The notes under the pieces are model-generated. The model saw nothing but the letters and a program-made list of their open reading frames with translations. It made no database searches and was not told the DNA's origin. From the NCBI RefSeq assembly GCF_012273895.1, contig NC_052116.1, positions 5,022,001 through 5,086,000 of the forward strand: DNA of 64,000 nt, given 5' to 3'. This document shows positions 11,408-22,641 of this stretch, piece after piece (position 1 is the first letter of the stretch; each line of letters starts with the position of its first letter). The position numbers and the translations under genes are program-made. The stretch comes from Zerene cesonia (taxonomy: Eukaryota; Arthropoda; Insecta; Lepidoptera; Pieridae).

Positions 11408-12279
11408 ATGATGAAGTTACCGTTCCATATACTTATATCGCCGATTATGAAACCGTATTTCGGTCACACTAAATTATTTTGTCAACATCCTACATTTTGT
11501 GCTAGTGTTTTCTACACATATTTTTACGGTGTTATCGGTTTGGTAAAGTTTTGATTGATAAATAAATTCTTGTTATGTTCTGAATACCTATTATTATTAT
11601 ACTGATCTTTTCAGTGCTTGAGTATACATCATTTAAAACTTCATTTAGGAGAAACGCCTTGTAAAGGTCCTAGTATTTCAGTTCAATATTTTTCTCGAGA
11701 TGCGATGTTAGTGCATGATCTTCAAATTATTGGATCATCTATGGGATTAGTACAATATGCGTGTCTGATACTAGGATGTTTCACTGTAAGTTTGAAATAT
11801 ATTGTTAAACAAACGTAGATGTTTAGAAATTAAAAACTCTCTCAGACTCTGACTGACTCTCAGTCTCCCCGTGACTACGCTAGCTGTAAAGTGTTCGAAA
11901 CGTCTGGTTAATAATATAATGAATAAATCGCGTTTAAAATACGTTGAAAAGTTTTTAATTTCTAAATGTATAATACTCGCGTAAAAATGATTGCGGAATC
12001 CAACAACAAAATATGAACGTAGGCGCCTAGTTATTATGTTAAATATATATAAGGTCGTGAATTTTTCAGGAGAATCCAGGCCTATTCGTACCACACCTTG
12101 CAGGTCAAATCGTAGTAGTTGGTTTAAAGATACTGAATGTTTGTCTTCTCGTAGCTAACATGAATACGAAGTCTTTTGGAAAATTGCGTGACAAAGTGGC
12201 AGCTATTGTAGTTATGACTTTCAATTGGCTCCAAGAATTTTGTGCTTTCAGACAATATTTATGTGTGTGTGATCTGTAA
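11408..12279 (+). CDS. Small multi-pass membrane protein, unknown function (paralog A)
   Basis: Three exons join in phase 0: 11408-11542 (donor TTG|GTAAAG), 11615-11785 (acceptor TTTTCAG|, donor ACT|GTAAGT) and 12070-12279 (acceptor TTTTTCAG|, stop TAA 12277-12279); 171 aa. The start is the first of two adjacent ATGs, with an in-frame TGA at 11402-11404. Hydrophobic stretches near residues 30-50, 80-102, 110-130 and 143-165 suggest a tetraspan protein. These include YTYFYGVIGL, GLVQYACLILGCF and VVVGLKILNVCLLVA. I do not recognise the family. The next gene downstream (13026-14553) has a similar layout: a phase-0 splice between the second and third hydrophobic segments and an identical 210-nt last exon. 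AATAAA near 12293 may end the transcript. Confidence 0.7.
11822..11966. repeat. MITE-like inverted repeat inside intron 2 of paralog A
   Basis: TTTAGAAATTAAAAACT (11822-11838) and its perfect 17-base complement (11950-11966) bracket about 110 bases of unrelated sequence (CTCTCTCAGACTCTGACTGA...). It looks like a short terminal-inverted-repeat element. No clean target duplication was identified. Confidence 0.5.
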
Positions 12280-13025
12280 TTTTTTCTACTTTAATAAATA
12301 ATTAAAACGCTCATCTAAAGTTTGCATGTTGTTTGTAGAATAAATTCTATAATATAACACTTAAACAGCTTTATTTCCAAGTAGTCTCTATCAAATATAA
12401 TAAATAATAATAAATTATTCAGTTATTTAAGAGTAACAAAGGTTAATTAAGATAAATTTATAATACTTAATCCAAAAATAACAATTTAAGTAAAATGTAT
12501 GTATATGTATTAACAAACATAAAATTAATCCAATATAATATGGGATGCTTCAAGAAAAGAGTGTAAAACCAGCATTCTTTCGACATATCACTCACTTTTG
12601 AGGAAGCTGCTTTGATCACTATTCCCCATCAGTTGACACACAGGTCCGTATGTGCGTGATAATATTTTGAACGCTAATAAATAACCTAGAGATGTTCCAT
12701 TTTTTATTTAACCAGAGAAATACATAGGTAAGTAAAAATAAACATTATCTTCACCTAGTGACGTATGGGTGTTATACCTACTCATAAAGACGTGTTTGAA
12801 ATTATGGAGAATTAAAATTATATAAATTATTAAAATTTATGGTTAAAACAAAAGAACAGCACATTGCATATTTTAATACAGTCAAAATGACTGACAATGC
12901 CATACCCGTACACGGCGTTATGTAATATTTTTAGAACCCTTAATAAACGCAGACCTCTCCCAATTTCTTGATACCAATGAAGTTCAATAAATGCTAAATA
13001 AAATAAATTCCTACATCCTCTCATC
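12280..13025. other. Intergenic, no gene seen
   Basis: It contains AATAAA (about 12293) just after the upstream stop. The rest is AT-rich without convincing coding frames. The minus-strand open frame here overlaps the first exon of the next gene and is taken as a shadow. Confidence 0.4.
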
Positions 13026-14553
13026 ATGGTTTTGGACGTCATGATGGAAACAGAAAGCAACGCACTCATAGAGCAGTTAATAATAAAACACGAAAACCGA
13101 GCGAATGTAAGTATCTATACGTACTATATTTATAATAAACAATTAGGGTTAATAGTTATTATAAGACAAATAAATAAGTATTTAAATTGTAATATCAATT
13201 GAAAGTAGGTACCTAAATAGGTTACAAACTTTATTGGCTGTATCATCATCAAAATCAACATTATAAATTTCATTATTTCTTTACAACAATTTACCGTCTG
13301 CCAGCGCCGTCCATATATGGTACATAGGTTTGACTGTCTTTATATATGTAAACATATTAATGAATTACACGACTAGAAGATGCGATTTTGAATGTTAATT
13401 TTTAAATCACAGCTAAATTCAACAAACACAGAAAGCAATGACGGTGTCCGAGTTAAACTAAGGGCGTTGCTAGTAGCGCTTTTAGGCGTGTCTATGTCCG
13501 CTTGCGCATTCGCCTCACAACCGGTGGAATTGGAGTTAGATGATGATGACGTCGCTCAAAAACTCAACAATGTCAGCTTTGCTAGGCGGTATGTAGTTAG
13601 TAGTAGGTAATTACTAAGTAGTATATTTTGCATTTGCAGATTTTTATTTTATAAAAATATGCAAATGGATTGATGGAGGGAGTAAAGGAAGGGTCTAGGA
13701 AGTGTGAGAAAGATATAGGATACGGGCTAACAGTTCCCTCACACACCGAATGCAACACAAATAATAGTATTATTTCACGCCGATCTAATGTGGGGGTGCG
13801 ACATAATATCTGCTACTAACTTTCCGCCAGGTTGCTGCTCTTGCGTAGTCAAACGACATTCCCATGGGAAATGACTATTTTGCCGCGGGAAAGTGTCTAG
13901 CTAGCCTCCTAAATATCTCTTGACAAAACATTATATCATAAAATGGCTCCATTGCGACGTGAAAAAATAACAACAAACAAATACACTTTTGTATTTCAAA
14001 TTTTAGTAAGAATTAATGAAATTTTATGTATCATTTCACAGCATAACAAAACCCACCATAAGATTAGTCATAGGGTACGGGAAGTTGAGTGCCTTCGTCA
14101 CCGCAGCTACATCTCTATTGCTACTGATTGCCGTAATGTCAAAGGTGATTTAATAATTTTTCATTATTTTTATTGTCTGTCTCTGCAAGTTCTGTCTCTT
14201 CGTATTTTGTAAGAAAAAAACTACAAATTTATAACATTTTAGCGATAAGTTCATAAAATTATCCGCTGTTATTTAATAATTGTCAAATCAAACAATAAAC
14301 GGGAGCGTAAAATGAAGTTTATTTATTTTTTTATATACGTTAGCGATCTTGGTGGCGCCGAGGTGCGCGTTGGCTGGCCGCACCAGCGCTGCTCGTGACT
14401 GCGTTGGAAGCCGCTTCAGACGCGAGCGACGCCATACTCGCCGCCCTGTTGCGAGGCTCGGTTGAACCATTGAGAATCGCGCTACAGACGGTAGCCGCTT
14501 GCCTGCTGATCACCGTGGAGATTTTGGTTTGGTTTGTGCGGTTTTTGGATTAA
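13026..14553 (+). CDS. Small multi-pass membrane protein, unknown function (paralog B)
   Basis: Four exons: 13026-13106 (donor GCGAAT|GTAAGT), 13413-13588 (donor GGCG|GTATGT), 14042-14144 (donor TCAAAG|GTGATT) and 14344-14553 (acceptor ACGTTAG|, stop TAA 14551-14553). All phases agree; 189 aa. The N-terminus is acidic and soluble (METESNALIEQLI...). A hydrophobic segment (LRALLVALLGVSMSACAFA) follows, then an Asp-rich loop (ELDDDDVAQ). Three more hydrophobic stretches follow, including SAFVTAATSLLLLIAVM, WLAAPALLVTALEAA and LQTVAACLLITVEILVWFV. No family is recognised. The last exon is 210 nt, the same length as in the preceding gene, and is likewise entered in phase 0 between hydrophobic segments 2 and 3. 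That suggests an old tandem duplication. AATAAA at 14642-14647 is a likely poly(A) signal. Confidence 0.7.
13665..13812 (+). repeat. Degenerate dispersed-repeat fragment in intron 2 of paralog B
   Basis: GGAGGGAGTAAAGGAAGGG...CACACACCGAATGCAAC...TATTTCACGCCGATC matches the second half of the family seen at 24446-24712. Confidence 0.5.
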
Positions 14554-14839
14554 ATTCCTAGAACTTCTTTTCTCTAATTGCGCTAGCCTCTCGCGTCAAG
14601 AGCGTCGCGTAGTAATATAAATATACTCTCAATTTCGTTATAATAAATTTGACCCATAACTGTTAAATCATAATAAATTTTAACGGTAGCGTTTTGTGGT
14701 TGGCTTTCAAATTTATTTATAACGTGTTACTTTCAGGAGAAATTTTCATTTCATTAACTGCTTTAAATATACCGTAGTGCTGTCTGTTATCACCTTCTGT
14801 TTAGTGTTTAGTTAGAAGAATAGTATTGTACAATAGATA

Positions 14840-14959
14840 ATGGATAAAGTGGATCTTTATGCTTTCAGGTTTTTTATTGCAAAATTTTTTGAATACAATC
14901 CAACTTTAACTGCGGACGAACCCAAGAAAGATGTGGTGATTGAACCAACTTCACAATAA
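14840..14959 (+). CDS. Possible small ORF, 39 aa
   Basis: ATG in a good context (AATAATGG), an in-frame TAG six bases upstream, and 39 codons ending at TAA 14957-14959. The product begins MDKVDLYAFRFFIAKFF, then turns acidic and Pro/Lys-containing (TADEPKKDVV). AATAAA at 15011-15016 follows 51 bases later, and the preceding gene has its own AATAAA at 14642, so this may be a separate short transcript. An internal CTTTCAG| near 14868 would also allow the frame to be a terminal exon. No family is recognised; chance remains possible. Confidence 0.35.
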   Translation: MDKVDLYAFRFFIAKFFEYNPTLTADEPKKDVVIEPTSQ

Positions 14960-15037
14960 TACTACACTAATTTTTCACGATATCATAATTTTTGAATTAT
15001 TAATACTCAAAATAAACACACTTCTTTGATGCAATGA

Positions 15038-15043
15038 TTTATT
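15038..15043 (-). terminator. Candidate poly(A) signal of the nine-exon gene
   Basis: TTTATT on the plus strand (AATAAA on minus), about 375 bases past the stop at 15416. It converges with the AATAAA at 15011-15016 on the other strand. Confidence 0.3.
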
Positions 15044-15415
15044 TTAGTAAACATAAATAAAATACACTGAGTTATACATTCCAGTATAATTCTGAATACA
15101 TGAATCTTAACAATAATAATTAGTACAAAGCTTCTATTTTCAAATGATTATTCTTTTTTTTCTTATATTACAATCGCCTCTTAATATCACAGTGCTCTTA
15201 AATTTACCACATTCATCTTTTTTGTAAATAACTTCATCAATAAAATACGATATAATAAATAGTGAAAATTTCTGATCTAAAATTTTGATATGTCTTTTTA
15301 GGAATACAATATTAGTGTAGCCACTTTGTGCTTGTTCCCCAATGAACCCAGTATCGAGATAATTGTAAATATATAATAATAATTATTATTATTTCATCAT
15401 ACATAATATTTCGTT

Positions 15416-18400
15416 TTACGCAAACCTTATTCCCTGACAAGCGTCGCACACCACTTGTTTCTTATTAGGAAACTCCCGGCGTCGCTTGTCCATCTCTTCA
15501 TCGATCCATCGAACGAGGCGGTCCTTCAAATACAATATAGTGTCCTGCCTCACGACGCCGTTTTGAAAGAACTCCTTCAGAACAATCATAATACCGTTAT
15601 CCGTTTCCCGGCACGGGTCGCCCATCGGCCGTTCGTGCTTCAGGTAGTTGAAGACGAATCTCACGACCTGCTGTATCAAATCCTCGTCCGGACTGAGTAG
15701 TTTCAACTTCGCGATATCCGCCGGGATCAATTGCGACACGAGATTCAGAGCGACCGTCATCAGAGCGTCGTACACGTCCCGGCTGAGGTTCTCGAGGAGG
15801 GCGGAAATGTTCTCCGTTCCGGACGTGCTGATGCGCACTAAGTACGCACCGATGCGCAGAACCTCCCCCGGGTTGATTCCCACCAATATCGAATCGGTAT
15901 TTTCTTCTACCATCGTGCGCGTTTGCACGGCCGTGGTGGTCGTCACTCTGGTGGGCACGTTCGGTGTGTTCAGATCCGCCGGCCCGAGAGACGAGAACAG
16001 CTGGGCCCGCCCTTCTCTGCCCAGCCCGTACAGTTGCGACGGCTCGAACTTGTGCGCCGCGTTCAGGTTGACGCGGCCGTCTGACGTCATAGAGATGCGC
16101 AATTTGTGCTGGTTTATGTCCTTGTTGATTCGGAGCACGTCGGCGAAGAATTGGTCCTTGTTCGCGATGTTCTGTATCCCGTTGATGACTTCGGCGTTGC
16201 CTTGCACCGCGCCGGCCACCCGCCGCGACTCTGCGCTGATCTTGTCGAATATTTTCCTGTAAAGGGTTTCGATTTAGATATGATTTTAAAGTTTAATTGA
16301 AAAAAAAAATAATCTGTTGATTTATTTGAAAAATTTTGTAGCTTTATTGTTGCATAACTGCTATTTCGTAAATTGAATTTTTCATATAAAATAATTTGCA
16401 TTGCTCGTGATAACAAGTTTATGGTTAAACAATTGGATGGTATTCTTCATTCATACATTACAGTCAACATGAATATCAAAAAACTTATTTCATTATTAAA
16501 TTATTTATTCAAATCTCTGTAATTACGATAAGTAACATTAATTAAAATCTTGCATAGGATAACCCTCTACTAAAACAAAAAACTAAATTATCTGTATTTT
16601 TAATGACATATCTGATGGTAAGTGATCACCACCGTTAGATCAGAGAGAACGAAAGAATTAAAGGGTGAGGGAAAAGGAAACAGGCCTCCTGTTCCCTTCC
16701 CCCGCTCACCGTGCGATACGCTATTATTTACATTTCTAAATTACTAGACGCTCGTCCTGGGCCCGCCTGAACATCAGGATTCGTGTTTTATCCCAAGAGA
16801 GAATTTAATCGTAATAAATTGCATCCTATATGTATACCAATGTATATCAAATTTCATCAAAATCCGTTCATTAGTTTCGGCGTGATTGACCGACAAACAT
16901 TCCCATTTATAATATAATCGTGACAGTGTGATTTATTTAATTTATTGAAGGTGAGAGCACCTGTGCTTATTGCTCCTGAGCGTAGTGCGATATTCATTGA
17001 TCGTATTCGCTTGCGCGTCCTCGATGATGTTCTGCGCGGTGCGGTTGGACACGGCCGCTTGGTAGAAGAACAGCAGCGACGTCGAGAACTGGAACAGCTC
17101 TAGGCTCGTCGGCTTCTCGCCGTGCTTGTGATACTGCGCAAATATATATTAGTTAATTAGTTTTATATTACGTTTTATACAGCACGTTAACAACGCATAT
17201 GATTCAAATCAGAAATCGTCGCAGCGAATGCAGTGCAGTGCAATATTGGGATTCAACATTAAAGCAATGTATATTTTTTATTATATTAGTGTTAAAACTG
17301 TTGGCTTTCCTAAATAAATACATAAATAAAAACCACGAAACTATCGAGTAATAAAGCAAAAAAAAAAAAAAAAAAAGGTGTGTGTGCGATTCACACATGA
17401 TAGAAGTGAAACTTCAGTAAATCGACAAAAGAATGAGATGAATATATATAAAATAGTATGTATATTTCTGTCTCATTCTTTGCCGGCTTCATTCTACACA
17501 TTTTTGTACTTGTGTCTCTTACCTGTCGTTTTTCTGTTGCATCAGGTTTGAAATCACAACGATTCTAAAGAAGTTTCGCTTCAAAAAAAAAACACTTGAA
17601 TGGAGAACTTCCCTTTTTTAGGGCGTCGATTAATGAATAAAATTCGTACAAACCTTAAGCACGATATGCACTAAATTGTTGAGTAAACCCGCGGCGCCCG
17701 TCACAAGGTTCGCATGTCGCAGCACTTCCACCGATATCGTTAGCGCTTGGCCAGCCTTTAAATAATATCACAATATCCATTTCATATCCATAATCACATT
17801 ACTCGCAAGAACCTAGGGCCAAGGGACCTAGGCCCTTGGTGAATAATAAAAGCTGAAAGATTCTCTGCACCACTATACAGTTTTAAAATATTGTAAGTGT
17901 CTTACAATATTTTAAAATATTGTAAGACACTTACAATATTTTAAAACTGTTACTTTTATGATTTCACGGAGGCTGCTGTGCGCCCCTGCCTGTGGGCTGT
18001 GGAGACTACATACTGTGCGAGTATGAACGCCACAGGTGTCTCAGAAGTCTTCCAATAAATACAGTATGTGTATGATTTAGTGAAAGACACACCAAAACAA
18101 ATACTCTTACTCGTTCGTACACTCACACACTCTCACACACACTCTCAATAATGTTGATGATATGATATGTAATGTAAGCACACCATTGGGAGAAGCCTCT
18201 GGATCCTGGGACACAGGGGCTGAAGGATTAATTGAATTATACCTGTAAAGTTATTATGTCAATAAAGGTTTTTACTACAATTAATTATTTGTATTATATG
18301 TGAGATGAAGTTATTATGTCAATAAAGATTTTTACTACGATTGTTTGTGTTATATGTGACTACCTTGGTCAAGTTAGTGCCTGCGGCCGCAGAGCGTGCG

Positions 18401-21400
18401 AGCATAGTGCTAGCGGCGCCGGCCGACAGGCCCACGCTGGACGCGGCTATGTTCAGCCAGCTGCCGCGCGCCTCCGCGTCTGTGGGGCTTATACTCTGTG
18501 GATATGTGATGATTCATTATAAAAAAATTACTTTAAAATACAGCCGAAATAGAATTATGTGCATAATGTAAGGTTTATATACGGTAGGGCAGCTAGTGAG
18601 CAGTTAACATGAAAATTTTATAAACAATGATAACAAACAATTTATAATATTATAGCAGACACAATAACTGCAAGCACTATTTATAACTAGCGCTCCGCCC
18701 CGGCTTCGCCTGTGGCACATATATAGCATAAAGCCATCCTCAATAAAGGGGCTATCTAAAACTGAAAGCATTTTTCAAAACGACCAGTAGTTCCTGAGAT
18801 TAACGCGTTCAAACAAACAAACAAACTCTTCAGCTTTATAATATTAGTATAGATTTTAAGCCTTTGGTAGATGGCAACAAGCGAGCACGTAACGAAATAT
18901 ATCAAAACAGAAAAATCAAACTGCACTCTGATTGACATTGTTGTAATTTAACTTGTTTAAAAGTGACTATATCATAATTTCTTTCACCAACCGGAATACT
19001 TAAAAAAAGCAATATCACAAGTTTGATCTAAAATAACCGTTGTTACCTGTTCATGAACCCTCCTGTCGTGTAGATGCAGCGAAGACCTCACAAGGCCGTA
19101 CAGCCCCGTAGCCACGGTGGCCACAGTGGCCCCGACGAGTACAACCGGCCCCACGGGCGTGAACGCAGCGACGCCCAACACACCGACCGCGCCCAGCGAC
19201 GCTACCGTACTTGCCGTGTCCACCGTACTCAGGACCCTCGATTTGAGGCCGAGCGACGGCGACGGCGCCACCGTCAATTTAACCGCGAACTCTTCACCCT
19301 GTAAGGATTACATAATCATCAATTATATAATTTTTATCACACTAATCACAATTATATTATAAATGTGAAAGTTTGTTTGTTTGGATGCTTGTCCGTCAAT
19401 CACGCTGAAGCTACTGAATGGATTTTCATGAAATTTGGTATACAGACAGGGTATGAGCTGACTCAGGTTATAGGATACTTTTAATCCCGATTAAATGCTC
19501 CTTTCAGATAAAACAGGAACCTTGATATCCAGGCGGAGCCGAATTGTATGGCCAGCCATATTGTATGGACTTATAAAAAGTAATGGGGGTGTAACTTTTT
19601 GCAGTTTTGAGTTATTGTTCATACTGTTTAGAATTAAAACACAGTACCATAAATTACTGTAAGTGAATATCTTCAAAATCTGTCAAGCAGTTATAAAGCT
19701 TATGGGAAACAAAGAAAACTAAAGAGAATTAGACATGAAGCCTTTATAAATCTATTCTAAATATAATATTCAAAGTACCTCAGTGATCAATCCTTCATAT
19801 TCTCCATTTTCCGGTGCGATTATCACACATTTTGGTAAAGTGTTATTGTTTAAATATGATGTCCAGTCATGGTATACTCTTGCATGGTCATCTATGTACA
19901 CTCTACATGATTTCGCTACAAAGTAATGAAAGTTAAGAAATATTCAAGAATCATGTGCTCATCATGTGCAAAAAACAGTGCTCTCTCAAACAATCACATA
20001 ATAAACCACCTAATTAATGTACAAATGTGGGTAAAATCTAGGCATAAATTTGATAACCTTTCATATTATAGGTATAATTAATTCATTTCAATAGAAATAA
20101 TAAGCTATAGACAATTTCTTTGGCTGTTGGATAAAAAATTATTTTAATATTTTTTAAGAATATTTTATCTAAAGGCAAAAAATAATCACATTTATATTCA
20201 TGTTGAAACTTTCTTACTATTAAATTCATATGCCCACTCAACAGTGAAATTAAAATAAGTATATGTTACAGGATAATGGGTCATCAAAACCATGTTTCAA
20301 TATTTGATTACTAGTTCCATAGGTCATGTGTAAACAAATTAATACTTTGTATAATGAAATAGTGCCAATATGTATGGAATGTAGTCTCTTACCACCAACA
20401 GTTGTGGGAATACATTTCCGAACTTTAAATACAGCTGTGAGCTGCATATTAATATCAGTTTTTTTGTGAAGATCTATCCAATAGTCTGATGGTTCTAACT
20501 GATAAAATTTCAGGGGCTTTGGTGTAGCACAAACAACAAGTAATATAGACAGGAAAATATCTTGGTCATTTTGAGAATATTGGCCTGAAAATAAAAAAAT
20601 AAGAGTGTACATAAGACCGCACAGCAGAAGTGAAAATATCATTGTCGATTGGAATCAGTTTAGAATCTGTGTGTATCTTTTTCATTTGGGTACACTCGGC
20701 GGGTCTAGAGTCTCCCAATCATCAATATTTTTTGCATGCATCCAAATGATTTTAAATATTTTTATAAAATCTAATTGACCCTAACTTTATGTTGTAATAT
20801 ATCTTAAATATAGTACTCAAATTTATTATTACACTAAATATTATTCTTGTCTATAAATAAAATATTTTATTTTGTAAACTGAGCAATGTGGATAACATTG
20901 CTCATTTTATAAAATGTAAACCTTATTTATTTGTACTCAATATATTCAAATTGACAATAAATAGTACTAAGTACTTAATATTTACATAACTAGCTTTTGC
21001 CTGCAGCTTTGCTTGCATTAAATTTGGTGTAGATTATTAGATCATATTATAAACTAGCTGCGCCCCACGGTTTCACCCGCGTGAGTCTGTATCCCGTGGA
21101 AATATGGGGATAAAAGTTGCCCGTATGTTATTCCAGTTGTCCAGCTGTCTACGTACCAAATTTCATTGGTTCAGTAGTTTTTGCATGAAAGAGCAACAAA
21201 CACACACACATCCTTACAAACTTTTGTATTTATAATATTAGTAGGATTAGTAGGATAGTAGGAAGTAGGATATAAACCTTCCTCTAGAATCATTGTATCA
21301 TCTGAAAAAATAGCAGTTAGTGTAGTTTTAAAGATCTAAGAATCTGACTCTCAAGGTAACAGTGCTATATACTATGTAGTGATATTGAACTAAATATACA

Positions 21401-22410
21401 ATATAACTACTCTTACTTTGTTCACATATTTTATTGTACACTTTAATAACATTTTCTTTCTGTCTAGATGTGTAACCATTCAAATTAGCATTCTCACTGT
21501 CCGCACCCAATAAATCACCTTCACTACTTGGCGTGCCAAACAGAGCAAAAGCAATATTCTGCTGCAGATGTTTTCGGTTACTTATTTTATACCTGAAAAA
21601 TAGTTACATAAATTAATTATTTCAACCCACATATTACTACTAAATAAATATATAAATATATAATAATAAACTTAAATGTACAATAGGTACATATTCATTG
21701 TATGGTGATACAGACATTTTAAATTTCATAAACAATGAGACTTTGAATGGTTCGGTTTGCTGGAAATTAATATTCAGCATATTATGTAAGGATTCTTCTT
21801 AGCATAAGACATTAATGGTATAACATAATAAAATAAATAAGTGCTTAGGCATTTTAAATGTTTATACAAGCAATTTCAATAGTAGTTATGCCAAATCAAT
21901 CTTTATACAAAATTGTTTTGTCTCCTGAATGAGGTGTACTTATCTTACTTAAGACAAGTGAGGAAGATCTCAAAAAGTCACGCAATATTAACTAAATTTA
22001 TAAATTTGATTATTAGTGAATTTTATTCAAAACTATTTCCAAAGTAAATTCACTGTAATAAACTGAAAAGCTATAGTGAGTCAACAAACAGGGTTTTTTG
22101 TTGGTTTCCAGTATGTATTAGTCACACTAGTAATAATATGATGATTATGTAAAATGTAAACAAAGACTGATTGATGACCAATCTATTTAAATAACATATC
22201 AAAAAGCTTTATGTTCAAGGGCTAGATATAAAGATAATTAGTTAGTTCATATGATTTGCGCAAATAATATTTCAAAATGACTCACTGGACCCAATCACAA
22301 TCCGGCAGATTTTCAAAATATTCTTGTTGTATTTGTATAGGTGACAGTTTAACTGATGTTAAATTGTCGTTTTCATCCGAGGGCGAAAACGAACTTTGAT
22401 CACTAGTCAT
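15416..22410 (-). CDS. Nine-exon insect protein of unknown function, 709 aa (tentatively DUF4781-like)
   Basis: Exons in transcript order: 22286-22410, 21417-21592, 20393-20584, 19779-19915, 19047-19298, 18364-18495, 17654-17755, 16961-17133 and 15416-16256. Every junction has GT-AG and a consistent phase. The summed coding length is 2130 nt, ending at the stop (15416-15418). The N-terminal 210 residues look globular and soluble (FALFGTPSSEGDLLGADS, then a Cys-containing stretch with DDHARVYHDWTSYL). Residues about 235-275 form a Gly/Ala/Val-rich hydrophobic hairpin (LGAVGVLGVAAF, VLVGATVATVATGLYGLV). The following Ala-rich region is also apolar. The C-terminal 340 residues are helical-looking, with FEPSQLYGLGREGRAQLF and a terminal CDACQGIRFA. 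From memory this resembles the insect family Pfam calls DUF4781; that assignment is tentative. Exons 5-9 are much richer in GC than the rest of the window. Confidence 0.85.
16605..16740 (+). repeat. Dispersed-repeat fragment in the last intron of the nine-exon gene
   Basis: ATGGTAAGTGATCACCACCG, then GGGAAAAGGAAACAGGCCTC and CGCTCACCGTGCGATACGC: a shortened copy of the family at 24446-24712. Confidence 0.65.
17877..17950. repeat. Perfect 74-bp palindrome in an intron
   Basis: Two 37-base arms (17877-17913 and 17914-17950) are exact reverse complements with no spacer. Each arm contains ATATTGTAAGTGTCTTACAATAT-type sub-palindromes. It lies between exons 7 and 6 of the minus-strand nine-exon gene. 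A second small hairpin (CCAAGGG...CCCTTGG) sits just upstream, near 17819-17840. Confidence 0.9.
18248..18362. repeat. 60-bp tandem duplication abutting exon 6
   Basis: AAGTTATTATGTCAATAAAG followed by TTTTTACTAC occurs at 18248 and again at 18308, a 60-base offset. The second copy runs into the splice donor of exon 6 (exon edge 18364, minus strand). Confidence 0.8.
18685..18855 (+). repeat. LINE 3'-end fragment (RTE-like)
   Basis: It begins CTAGCGCTCCGCCCCGGCTT and ends in CTTTATAATATTAGTATAGA, with the typical phrase 'TTCCTGAGATTAACGCGTTC'. This type of fragment recurs at 21050, 27985, 32180, 42650, 48825 and 49798. Confidence 0.6.
21050..21255 (+). repeat. LINE 3'-end fragment (RTE-like) in intron 2
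   Basis: CTAGCTGCGCCCCACGGTTT at the start, then ACCAAATTTCATTGGTTCAG and a TATTTATAATATTAGTAGGA tail, in the intron between exons 2 and 3 of the nine-exon gene. Confidence 0.65.
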
Positions 22411-22641
22411 TTTTATTACTTAAATTTATTTCATTAGCTTATTGAATAAAATAAGAACGCAATAATTTCTTTTTTACAGTAAACTTTAACAGAAGGTAAA
22501 AAACTGTTCAATTAACTTCAATGACCAAATAAGAGACTGGGCTTTTTTTTTAAATTAAATTCTGATTTAATTAAACAAACTTAATCTCTTACAGCCTCAT
22601 TTTCAGAATTTTGCGCCATTTGACAGTTTATTGCATGGAAT
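22411..22641. promoter_or_regulatory. Candidate bidirectional promoter
   Basis: Only 231 bases separate the start codon of the nine-exon minus-strand gene (22410) from the ATG of a coding-like plus-strand frame (22642). No strong TATA was found. This is an inference from spacing alone. Confidence 0.35.

Noticed and set aside
15455..16416. Several plus- and minus-strand frames overlapping the last exon of the nine-exon gene
   Set aside because: They are shadows in GC-rich coding sequence; only the minus frame 15416-16256 fits the splice phases.
19074..19362. Plus-strand Ala/Thr-rich frames
   Set aside because: Antisense shadows of exon 5 of the nine-exon gene.
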